NCBI GenBank assembly: GCA_963848955.1 | Contig: CAWKFQ010000007.1 | Coordinates: 10,020 to 74,019 of the forward strand | Length of the DNA: 64,000 bases | Direction of reading: 5' to 3' | Source: DASUPK01 sp963848955 | GTDB taxonomy: Bacteria > Actinomycetota > Thermoleophilia > Solirubrobacterales > 70-9 | Part shown: positions 55,225 through 64,000 of the stretch, one piece after another | Layout: each line of letters begins with the position of its first letter | How positions within the stretch are numbered: the first letter of the stretch is position 1 | Notes under the pieces: generated by a model | What the model was told of the DNA's origin: nothing | Seen by the model: the letters and a program-made list of their open reading frames with translations, nothing else | Databases searched by the model: none | Made by a program: the position numbers and the translations under genes

Positions 55225-58200
55225 GTGGCGCGAAACGCTCTCTGCCCGGTTCTGATCCGGCGCGACGCCGAGCTCGGCGTTCTCGAGGACGCCCTGCTTG
55301 CGGCACGCCGCGGAGAGAGCCGATTCGTGGTGCTCGCCGGCGAGGCAGGGATCGGGAAGACCCGCCTGTCGCGCGAGCTCGCTCGCGAGGCCCGAGAGCT
55401 CGGCTGCGCGGTGCTCTCCGGTGGAGCGAGCGATGCGGAGATCTCGCTGCCCTATCTGCCCTTCGTCGAGGCGATCGGCAACTACCTCGACGAGCAGGAC
55501 ATGGACCGGCTGCGGGAGGCCCTCGGACCGGCTCTGGGAGAGCTCGGGCAGCTCTTCCCGACACTCGGCGGCGACCGGCTGCCAGAGCCTTCGCACGACC
55601 CCAGCCAGGCGAAGCTGCGTCTCTTCGAGGCGATCGTCTCCCTGCTCGCGCTGCCCGCGCGCGACCGGACCGTCCTGCTCGTCATCGAGGACGTCCATTG
55701 GGCGGACGCCTCCACCCGCGAGCTGCTCGACTATCTGGCTCGCCGGCTCACCGACCTGCCGTCCATGATCGTCGTCACCTACCGGACGGACGAGCTCCAC
55801 CGCCGGCACCCGTTCCTGCCGACCCTGCAGGGATGGCGGCGCTCCGGCGTGGCCGACTTGGTGGAGCTGGAGCCGCTTTCGGAGGACGGCATCGGGGACA
55901 TGCTTGCCGCCATCCTCGGTCCCGACGCCGTCGACCAAGAGCTGCTCGAGCTCATGCTCGAGCGGACTGAGGGAAACCCGTTCGTGCTCGAGGAGATGCT
56001 CCGAGAGGTGGTGGAGAGCTCCACCTCTCCAGACGGGGTGGACCGCAGCGTCGTCGGCCGAACCCGCCTGCCCGAGTCGGTACGCCAAGCGATTCTGCTC
56101 CGCGTCCAGCGGCTGGGCGACGAGCGCTCCGCCGTCCTGGAGGCGGCCGCGGCGCTCGGCCGCAGCTTCGACCACGCCACGCTGACCGCGGTCTCCGAAC
56201 AGCCCGAGTCCGTGGTCCACGATGCCCTCGAGGCCGCCACCGCGCAGCAGCTTCTCGAGGAGGATCCGAGTCATCCCGGCCGCTACTCCTGGCGCCATGC
56301 TCTCACCCAGGAGGCGATCTACGCCGAGACGGTCACGCCCCGGCGCCAGGCGATCCACTCGCGGGCGGCGGACGTGCTGGGCAGAGCCGAGACGACCCGA
56401 GCCGTCGATCTCGCGAACCATCTGCTGGGCGCGGCGCGATTCAAGGAAGCGGTGCCGATCTGCCTGCAAAGCGCCGAGGAGGCGGAGCATGCGCTTGCGT
56501 TCGGCGAGGCCGTCTCGCTGCTCGAGCGCGTGCTGCCGCACGTCAGCGACCCCCTCGAGCGAGCGAGGGTGCTCTGCCGGATCGGGCGGGACCATGGGCG
56601 CAACGGCGAGCCGGCAAGCGCCATCGGCTATCTGAGCGCGGGAATCGAGACGCTGGAGGAACATGGCGAGGAGCTGGAGGCCGCCCGCAGCCGACTCGTT
56701 CTGGGCCGCTGTCACTGGGAGTCCGAGCGCCCGGACGCCGCCCGCGCCGAGTACGAGCGCGCCCTCGAAGTCCTGGAGCCCGCCGGTCCCTCGGCCGACC
56801 TCGCCATGGCATACCAGCGGCTCGCCGGAATGAGCGCCTTCGAGTTGGACTATCGGGGCTGTCTCGAGTCGGCACAGCGGGCGGTGGAGATCGCCGAGCA
56901 GGTGGGGGCCGATCTGGAGAGGGTCTGGGCGCTCGGGTTCGTCGCGCTCGGGTACATCGATGGCGCCCAGCAGGAGCGAGGCCTGGCCCTGATGGACGAG
57001 TGCTTCGAGGAGGCGCGGGCGAAGGGCTACTCGCAGATCGCCAGCAACGTCGCCTGGAACACCATCTGGACCAGAACCCACATGATGCTTTCGGGCCTCG
57101 AGGACTGGCTCGAGCGGCTGGAGTCCCTGCCGTTCTACTCCCGGTTCGGGGAGCGCTCCGGAGATCTGATCTGCCGCAGCTACATCGCCGGCGTTCGAGG
57201 CCGCCTCGAGGATGCCCTGGCAGACGCGAAGGCGGCGGCCGATCGCCACGGGCGGCTGGGGTTCGGGAAGATGGAGTGGCGAGCCCGAATCCAGATCGCC
57301 CAGATCCTGGCCGAGCTGGGGCGGGTCGAGGAGGCGGTGGACGCCCTGCCTCCCGTATCGACGAGGACCGAGCGGCAGGACATCGTCTACGACGTGGAGG
57401 CCCGCATCCGGACTGCGACCGGGCTCGGGCGGATCGATGAGGCCCTTCGGTTCGCGGAGGAGATCCACGCGAACGCGGACACGCTCGCGACCTATCGCGA
57501 GCCGCTGGCGCTCGCCGCAGAGGTGCTGGCGGCTGCCGGCCGGCTCGATCAGCTGGAACAGCTTGCCGCGACGGTGCGCGCCCGTCCCACCGAGGCGGGC
57601 GCCGCCTATCTCGATCAGATCGAGGGCCTGCTGGCTCTCGCGCGCGGGGAGGGCGAGAACGCTGCGGCGAGCTTCGGCGTGCTGATCGAGGCTGCGGCAG
57701 ATGCTGGTTACCCCCTGGTTGAGCTGCGCGGCCGGATCCTCCTCGCCCGGGCGCTGGCAGTCGCTGGAGCGATGGATGAAGCGGCGGATGAGCTTCGCGC
57801 CGTGACAGAGGCCGCCGACCGGCTCCACGCGCGCCTGATCATCGGCGAGGCGCAGTCAGTCGCGGAAGAGCTCGGCATTGAGTTGCCGGCGGTCTCCGAG
57901 GAGCCGCTCGCGGAAGCTCCCGCCAGGGCGGTCGTGCCGCAGGGGGAGAGGCTCGTCACCTCGCTGTTCGCCGATGTCCGGGGCTACTCGGAGCTCGGCT
58001 CCGCGATGGCGCCCGCCGCGCTCGCGGAGAGGGTCGCGATGCTCTATCGGCTCTGCCCGCGTTGCGGTCGAGCGCCGCGGGGGAATCGTCGACAAGTTCG
58101 CCGGCGATGCAGTGATGGCCAGCTTCAACGTCTCCGGAACGAGCACCGGCCACACCGTCGATGCGCTCGAGGCCGCGCTGGCGCTGCGGGATCGGGCGGC

Positions 58201-58495
58201 GACGATTGAGCTGCCGCTCGGGATCGGGATTGCGGTGGGGCCGGGGGTGGTCGGTCGGGGCGCATCCGACGACAACATCGCCGTCACCGGTGAGGCGACC
58301 AATCTCGCCGCGCGGCTGCAGGCCCAGGCTGGGCCCGAGGAGATCCTGCTCAGCGCCGAGGCACATCGCCGGGTCGCGGATTGGCTCGCCGAGCGAGCGA
58401 TGGAGGCAAAGCGGGAGGAGCTCGAGCTGAAGGGCTTCGCCGAACCGCAGCTCGCGTACCGGCTCACAGCCGGCGACCGCGCCGCGGTGGCCTAG
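55225..58495 (+). CDS. AAA/STAND ATPase - TPR - class III adenylate/guanylate cyclase, frameshifted
   Basis: About 1090 residues. N-terminal ATPase: LAGEAGIGKTRLSREL (Walker A near residue 39), VLLVIEDVHWADAS (Walker B), HPFLPTLQGW. Middle 500 residues: TPR-like helical repeats. From about residue 910 a class III cyclase: SLFADVRGYSELG (first metal Asp), DKFAGDAVMASF (second Asp) and GEATNLAARLQAQ (Asn, Arg). One slip near 58060 within the cyclase domain. The usual order in such proteins is cyclase first, so this one is reversed. Signal input and nucleotide product unknown. Confidence 0.85.
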
Positions 58496-58498
58496 GAC

Positions 58499-61400
58499 CT
58501 AGGCCGGCTGGGGCTCGCCGGCGTCGGCCGCTTCGGCCTCGACGCTGCCCTCGCGCGGGTCCGACTCAGGCGGCACCTCGCCGCCGCGCTCGGTTCCCGC
58601 GATCACCTCGTCGGGCGCCTTCTCCTTCGGGATGAAGCCGGACTTCATCCCGAAGTAGACCGCCTGCGGATGGTGGGCGACGATCGCGACGGTCGACTGC
58701 TCCGGCTCGACCGCATAGCCGCCGGAGAGGCTCATCCCGATCTCCTTCAGGCCGAGGAGACGCCAGACCTTCTCGTGCTCGGACTGGTCGGGACACGCGG
58801 GGTAGCCCCAGGAGTAGCGCCGTCCCTGGTCGGGCTCGATGCCGAGATCGTTCCGCACCTGCGAGTGGAGCCACTCGGCCAGGCCCTCCGCCGTCTGGAC
58901 ACCCAGGCCATGCACGTAGAGCTGCTCGGCGAACTCGCCGTCGGATTCGAGCTTCTTGATCAGCCCGGTCACCTCGGGGCCGACGGTCACGCCCTGGAGC
59001 GCGACGACGTCGCGCTCGCCGGGACCCAGCTCGTCCAGCGGCCGGAAGAAGTCGGTGAGGCAGATCCGGTCGTGCTTCGGCTGGCGCGGGAAGACGAGCC
59101 GCTCCACCTCGCGCTGGGGGTCCTCCGTGTCGAAGACGACCAGCTCGTTGCCGTCGGCGGCGCAAGGAAAGTAGCCGAGCCGGGTTCTCGGACGGAGGTA
59201 GTCCTGCTCTCGCCACATCCGCTCGAGGCGCGGAGCGAAGCCCTCCTCGCCATCGTGGCCCTCCACGATTTGCCGCCACTCCTCGCCCTTCTTGCCCCGT
59301 CCGCCCCAGTGCAGCTTGAAGAGGACGTGGCGGTCGAGGTGGGGAAAGACGTCATCGAGGTCGACCTCTATCTCGCGCGCGCCCCAGAAGGGCGGCTCGG
59401 GAACGGGGGCGTCGGTCCGCGCCCCCGACCGAACGCTGTCGTCGGTCGTGGGCGGAGCGTCGTCGATCACCTCCGGCTTCTCCCGCAGCTGCTGAGCCTC
59501 GGAGCGCATGCGCTCAACCAGCGACGAGCGCGCCTCCTCGTCGATCAGGGCGTCCATGGTGTCTAGCCCGGCGAAGGCGTCCTTGCAATAGAAGACGCCG
59601 GGCTCGTAGACGTCGTCGGACTCCCTGCCGCCCGGGTAGAGGATCCGGCGGCCGAAGTCGCGGTTGATCGCGGCGCCGCCGATCAGCACCGGGAACTCGA
59701 GCCCGCGCTCGTGCAGCTCCTGGACGCAGGTCGGCATCTGCTTCGAGGTCGAGACGAGCAGGGCGGAGAGGCCGATCGCGTCGGCGTCGTCCTCGACCGC
59801 GGCGTCGATGATCGTGTCGACCGGGACCTGCTTGCCCAGGTCGACCACGGTGTAGCCGTTGTTGGTGAGGATCGTGTTGACCAGCGACTTGCCGATGTCG
59901 TGGACGTCGCCGTAGACGGTCGCGATCACGACCTTGCCCTTCGTGTGGCCCTCGATCCGCTCCAGGTAGTTCTCGAGCTGGGCGACGGCGCGCTTCATCA
60001 CCTCGGCCGACTGGAGGACGAACGGCAGGATCAGCTCGCCGGCGCCGAACTTGTCGCCGACCTCCTTCATCGCCGGCAGCAACACAGTGTTGAGAGTCGG
60101 CACCGCGCCGATCTTCTCCACCGAGCGGTCGATCCAGTCCTCGACGCCGTCCTTCTTGCGATGCAGGATCTGCCAGTGGAGGGCCTCCTCGGGCTCCATG
60201 CCCTCGGTAGGGTCGCCGGCCGCCTCCTCGGCCTCCTCGCCCTGCGACTCGAAGTGGGCAATGAACTTCTCGAGCGCGTGCTCGGAGCGGTTGAAGACGA
60301 GGGCATCGGTGAGCTCGCGCTCGTTCTCATCGATCTCGAAGTAGGGGGTGATGTGGTTCGGGTTGACCATCGCCAGGTCGAGGCCGGCCTCGACGCAGTG
60401 ATGGAGGAAGACGGAGTTCAGGACCGCGCGGGCGTTCGGCGAGACGCCGAAGCTGACGTTCGAGACGCCGAGCGAGGTTTTGACGCCGGGGATCTCAGCC
60501 TTGATCCGCTTGATCCCCTCGATCGTCGCGATCGCGGATGGCCGCCACTCCTCGTCTCCTGTGGTGAGCGTGAAGGTGAGCGCGTCGAAGACCAACGCCT
60601 CGGGGTCCATTCCGTGGTCGTCCACGCACATGTCGCGGATCCGCTTGGCGATCTCGATCTTGCGGTCTGCGGTCTTCGCCATTCCCTCTTCGTCGATGGT
60701 CAGGGCGATCAGCGCAGCGCCGTGGGCCTTTGCCAGTGGAGCGACGCGGTCGAGTTTGTCGCGGCCTGCCTCGAGGTTGACGGAGTTCACGATCGCCCGG
60801 CCAGGGATCTTCTCCAGGGCGGCCTCGATCACCTCCGGCTCGGTTGAGTCGACCTGAATCGGCGAGGGCTGGGTCAGCGAGATTCGCTCGACGACCGTGC
60901 CCATCTGGACGTCCTCGTCCTGCCGCTCGGTGAGCGCGACGCAGACATCGAGGACGTGGGCGCCGCCAGTGACCTGGTCCTCGGCCACCTGCACGAGGCC
61001 GTCGTACTCGTCGGCGAGCAGCAGCTCCTTGGCTGCGCGAGAGCCCTGCGAGTTGACCCGCTCGCCGACCAGGGTCGGGCGTGGCTCCTGGACCAGCGCG
61101 GTCGAGGTCATCATGCTCGATACCTCGATCGACCCTCGCTCGGGTCGCTCGCCCGGGGTATGGGCATCGACCCGCTCCCGGATCGCGCGGATGTGCTCGG
61201 GAGTGGTCCCGCAGCAGCCGCCGACGATCCCGACTCCGTATCGCTCGACGAACTCGCCGAGCGTGGCGGCGAGTGGCCCTGGCTGCTCGGGGAAGATCGT
61301 CTCGCCGTCGGGCCCCTGCAGCGGCAGGCCCGCGTTGGGGATGCAGTGGACCGGCAGAGACGAGCTCTCGCCCAGGTAGCGGATCGCGTCCCGCATGTCC

Positions 61401-62089
61401 TCCGGGCCGGTGGAGCAATTGAGCCCGATCACCTGGACGTCCAGGGCCGACAGTGTCGTCAGCACCGCCTGGATGTCGGTGCCGAGCAGCATCTTGCCCC
61501 CCTGCGGCAGCAGCGAGACCGAGCTCTGGATCGGGAGGGTCCGGCCCGTGAGCTTGAACGCCTCTCGCGCCCCGAAGATCGCCGCCTTGACCTCCAGGAT
61601 GTCCTGCGCAGTCTCGATGATGATCAGGTCGGCGCCGCCCTCGACCAGGCCCTGCGCCTGCTCGGTGAAGACCTCGACCAGCTTTCGGAAGGAGATGTCC
61701 CCAAGGGTGGGGTCGTCGCTCGCCGGCAGGAAGCCAGTCGGGCCGATCGAGCCGGCGACGAAGCGGTCGGGGCCCGCCGCCGCGCGGGCGATCTCCGCGG
61801 CCCTGCGGTTGATCTCAGGCGTGTGCTCGCCGAGTCCCCATTCGTCGAGCTTCAGCCGGCTGCCCTGAAAGGTGTCGGTCTCGACCACCTCGGCGCCCGC
61901 CTCCAGCATCGAGGTGTGGACTCCCTCGATCACGTCGGGGCGGTTCAGCACGAGCGCCTCGTGGCACTTGCCCTCGAGACCGCCGTAGTCGGCCTGCGTC
62001 AGGTCGAACTGCTCGAGGGTCGCGCCCATACCGCCGTCGAAGACGACGACCCGCTCCCGCACGACCCCCAGGAAATCACGCTCAGGCAT
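58499..62089 (-). CDS. metH: Cobalamin-dependent methionine synthase
   Basis: 1196 residues, all four modules: homocysteine domain (FDGGMGATLEQFDLTQADYGGLEGKC, zinc-site GGCCGTTPEH), folate domain (LVGERVNSQGS), cobalamin cap and B12 domain with DVHDIGKSLVNTIL near residue 730, and the AdoMet reactivation domain with RYSWGYPACPDQ near 1090. Remarkably free of frameshifts over 3.6 kb. ATG 62089 is 8 bases after TACCCT, so it seems leaderless, and it faces metE across 37 bases. Confidence 0.95.
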   Translation of the reverse strand: MPERDFLGVVRERVVVFDGGMGATLEQFDLTQADYGGLEGKCHEALVLNRPDVIEGVHTSMLEAGAEVVETDTFQGSRLKLDEWGLGEHTPEINRRAAEIARAAAGPDRFVAGSIGPTGFLPASDDPTLGDISFRKLVEVFTEQAQGLVEGGADLIIIETAQDILEVKAAIFGAREAFKLTGRTLPIQSSVSLLPQGGKMLLGTDIQAVLTTLSALDVQVIGLNCSTGPEDMRDAIRYLGESSSLPVHCIPNAGLPLQGPDGETIFPEQPGPLAATLGEFVERYGVGIVGGCCGTTPEHIRAIRERVDAHTPGERPERGSIEVSSMMTSTALVQEPRPTLVGERVNSQGSRAAKELLLADEYDGLVQVAEDQVTGGAHVLDVCVALTERQDEDVQMGTVVERISLTQPSPIQVDSTEPEVIEAALEKIPGRAIVNSVNLEAGRDKLDRVAPLAKAHGAALIALTIDEEGMAKTADRKIEIAKRIRDMCVDDHGMDPEALVFDALTFTLTTGDEEWRPSAIATIEGIKRIKAEIPGVKTSLGVSNVSFGVSPNARAVLNSVFLHHCVEAGLDLAMVNPNHITPYFEIDENERELTDALVFNRSEHALEKFIAHFESQGEEAEEAAGDPTEGMEPEEALHWQILHRKKDGVEDWIDRSVEKIGAVPTLNTVLLPAMKEVGDKFGAGELILPFVLQSAEVMKRAVAQLENYLERIEGHTKGKVVIATVYGDVHDIGKSLVNTILTNNGYTVVDLGKQVPVDTIIDAAVEDDADAIGLSALLVSTSKQMPTCVQELHERGLEFPVLIGGAAINRDFGRRILYPGGRESDDVYEPGVFYCKDAFAGLDTMDALIDEEARSSLVERMRSEAQQLREKPEVIDDAPPTTDDSVRSGARTDAPVPEPPFWGAREIEVDLDDVFPHLDRHVLFKLHWGGRGKKGEEWRQIVEGHDGEEGFAPRLERMWREQDYLRPRTRLGYFPCAADGNELVVFDTEDPQREVERLVFPRQPKHDRICLTDFFRPLDELGPGERDVVALQGVTVGPEVTGLIKKLESDGEFAEQLYVHGLGVQTAEGLAEWLHSQVRNDLGIEPDQGRRYSWGYPACPDQSEHEKVWRLLGLKEIGMSLSGGYAVEPEQSTVAIVAHHPQAVYFGMKSGFIPKEKAPDEVIAGTERGGEVPPESDPREGSVEAEAADAGEPQPA

Positions 62090-62126
62090 GGCGAGGAAGG
62101 GTAGACACCCTCGGTAGGGTTGAGAT
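62090..62126. promoter_or_regulatory. Divergent metH/metE promoter region
   Basis: 37 bases hold TACCCT on the minus strand (62098-62103) 8 bases before metH, and TAGGGT on the plus strand (62115-62120) 6 bases before metE. AGGGT, ACCCT and AGGGT alternate, giving two overlapping inverted repeats. No space exists for a cobalamin or SAM riboswitch before either gene. Confidence 0.6.
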
Positions 62127-64000
62127 ATGGCCCTCTCCAACGTCTCGGGCTTCCCGCGCATCGGCCGCAATCGCGAGCTCAAGTTCGCGACAGAGGGCTT
62201 CTGGCGCGGCGAGACCTCGGCTGATCAATTGGCCGCAACCGCGAAGGCGATTCGGGTCGAGAACTGGAAGCTGATGCAGGAGGCCGGGATCGACCTGATC
62301 CCCTCGAACGACTTCTCCTACTACGACCAGGTGCTCGACACGATCGCCCTGGTCGGCGCCGTCCCGGAGCGCTACGGGCAGGACGGCGGCCAGGTCGATC
62401 TCGACACCTACTTCGCCATGGCTCGCGGCCGGCAGACGGACGACCAGGACGTCACCGCGATGGAGATGACGAAGTGGTTCGACACCAACTACCACTACCT
62501 CGTCCCCGAGCTCGGGCCCGAGACCAGTTTCTCGCTGTCGAGCTCGAAGCCGTCGACGAGCACGCCGAGGCGATGGGGAGCTCGGGATCGACACCGTCCC
62601 GGTGCTGATCGGCCCGGTCAGCTTCCTGCTGCTCTCGAAGCCGGCGGAGGGCGTGAATGAGCGCTTCGATGCCGTAGATCTGGTCGAGCCACTCATCGAG
62701 GTCTACGGCGAGGTGATCGAGCGTCTCGCCGAGCAGGGCGCGACCTGGGTCCAGTTCGATGAGCCCTGCTTCGTCGAGGACCGGACGGAGAAGGAGCTCG
62801 ACGCGCTCCGCCTCGCCTACGAGGAGCTCTGCAAGGTGCACGAGCGCCCGCGGATCGTGGTCAAGACCTATTTCGATCACGTCGGCGACGCCTACGGCGT
62901 GCTGCGCGACCTGCCGATCGAGGGCGTCGGTCTCGACTTCACAGGTTTCATCCATGAGGAGGGGATTGGTTTCGGCGACGCGCCGTTTCACGAGCACGGC
63001 GGCCGCCACAACGCCGAGTTCATCGCCAACCAGGGGGGGCTCGACGATCAGTGGCTCTTCGCCGGGATCGTCGACGGGCGCAACGTCTGGATCGATCATC
63101 TCGAGCATTCGCTCGACGCTCTCGACGGTCTCAAGACTCGGACCCAGCAGGTCGTCGTCTCGACCAGCTGCTCGTTGCTCCACGTCCCGATCGATCTGGA
63201 CGCCGAGCCCGCTGGGGTGGATGCGGACCTCGATGACGAGATGCGCTCCTGGATGGCGTTCGCGGTGCAGAAGGTCGGCGAGGTCGCGACCCTGGCTAAG
63301 GGAGTGGCCGAGGGGCGTGACGCGATCGCCGACGAGCTGGAGGCCAACGATCGTGCACGAGACTTCCGGCGCGAGTCCGCCCGGACCAGCAACGTCGAGG
63401 TGCGAGCGAGGATCGACTCACTCGGAGAGGAGCACGATCAGCGCTCGAGCCCCTTCGAGGAGCGCAGACAGGCGCAGCGGGCCCGCATCGACATCCCCGA
63501 GCTCTTCCCCGCGACGACGATCGGCTCTTTCCCCCAGACCGATGAGATCCGGCAGACCCGCGCAAGGAGAAGCGCGGCGAAATCGACTGGCAGACCTACA
63601 AGGAGGCGATGCAGGGCGAGATCGAGAAGGTGATCCGCTTCCAGGAGGACGTGGGCCTCGACGTGCTCGTGCACGGCGAGCCGGAGCGCAACGACATGGT
63701 CCAGTACTTCGGCGAGCAGATGGAGGGCTACGTCTTCACGGAGAACGCCTGGGTCCAGTCCTACGGCTCACGGTACGTGCGGCCGCCGATCATCTTCGGC
63801 GACGTGCTCAGACCGTCGCAGATGACCGTCGACTGGATCAGCTACGCCCAGTCATTGACCGACAAGCCGGTCAAGGGCATGCTCACCGGGCCCGTGACGA
63901 TGCTCGAGTGGTCGTTCGTCCGCGACGATCAGCCGCTCGCAGATACGTGCAAGCAGCTGGCGCTGGCGATCCGTGACGAGGTCGAAGACCTCGAGAAGGC
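62127..64000 (+). CDS. metE: Cobalamin-independent methionine synthase, 3' partial, frameshifted
   Basis: First 620 or so residues; the gene leaves the window. N-terminal barrel start SGFPRIGRNRELKFATE, ENWKLMQEAGIDLIPSNDFSYYD, TKWFDTNYHYLVPE, LIGPVSFLLL, then the C-domain DIPELFPATTIGSFPQT and EPERNDMVQYFGEQMEGY. Slips near 62545, 62578 and 63565. The zinc-binding residues lie beyond the window. ATG 62127 is 6 bases after TAGGGT. Back to back with metH. Confidence 0.93.

Noticed and set aside
58540..58565. Possible seventh repeat copy (CCCGCGCGAGGGC)
   Set aside because: It lacks the arm order and flanks and is explained as coding sequence of the metH C-terminus.
62090..62126. Cobalamin or SAM riboswitch before metE or metH
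   Set aside because: Only 37 bases separate the start codons and both have -10 boxes at leaderless distance.

Overview
The window is gene-dense, GC-rich bacterial chromosome, most likely from an uncultured or draft-sequenced actinomycete. A class such as Thermoleophilia is possible, but this is inference from gene content and I cannot run a phylogeny. Supporting signs are the HemQ-type coproheme decarboxylase, the FprA-type ferredoxin reductase, the DUF4235 / holin-X / DUF3618 trio, many fatty-acyl-CoA genes, and many genes whose start codon lies 6-9 bases after a TANNNT -10 box (leaderless mRNAs). I see no tRNA, rRNA, CRISPR array, insertion sequence or prophage. About half of the genes carry one or more apparent single-base frameshifts while their conserved motifs continue in another frame. 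I treat these as probable sequence errors, not pseudogenes, and give whole-gene spans.

Layout. 1-7.6 kb: end of a drug-efflux MFS gene, the biotin genes bioB-bioF-bioD, a cupin, a secreted M1 metallopeptidase and a primary-type sigma factor. 7.6-17 kb: an MMPL transporter, an enoyl-CoA hydratase-like gene with a stand-alone biotinyl protein, a glycosyltransferase, glycerol kinase, a PlsC acyltransferase, a lactonase-like hydrolase, two SDRs and a secreted CAP protein. 16-28 kb: a minus-strand lipid operon (two acyl-CoA dehydrogenases, NTF2-like protein, MFS, thioesterase, FabG-like SDR), a divergent P450, a GGDEF/HD-GYP c-di-GMP enzyme and a second MMPL transporter. 28-33.9 kb: a tightly coupled operon of ECH, acyl-CoA carboxylase beta subunit, BKACE and CoA-transferase, then MerR and an ICMT-like gene. 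33.9-37.8 kb: glycan genes including a homolog of plant reversibly glycosylated protein / UDP-arabinose mutase. 37.8-43.9 kb: MscS, nitrilase-TetR-hydrolase, small membrane proteins, ArsC-like protein and DegV. 44-50 kb: epimerase, a thioredoxin-fold protein, ErpA-like, CGFS glutaredoxin, BolA, methyltransferase, GDPD, FprA and HemQ. 50-64 kb: a phosphatase-like membrane protein, a GT4-flippase fusion, a SnoaL-like gene, an ATPase-TPR-cyclase regulator, and metH and metE back to back.

The feature least explained by known families is a short hairpin repeat present six times at gene boundaries (3.15, 17.2, 32.5, 41.7, 42.7 and 46.2 kb). Its stem is kept by compensatory base changes, it has a conserved bulged A, a GNNA-type loop in four copies, and constant flanks TGCGA and GT. 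Two copies 43 kb apart are identical over 43 bases, and each sits just upstream of the second gene of a pair (bioB-bioF, bolA-grx). It looks like a REP-like mobile hairpin or an RNA control element.
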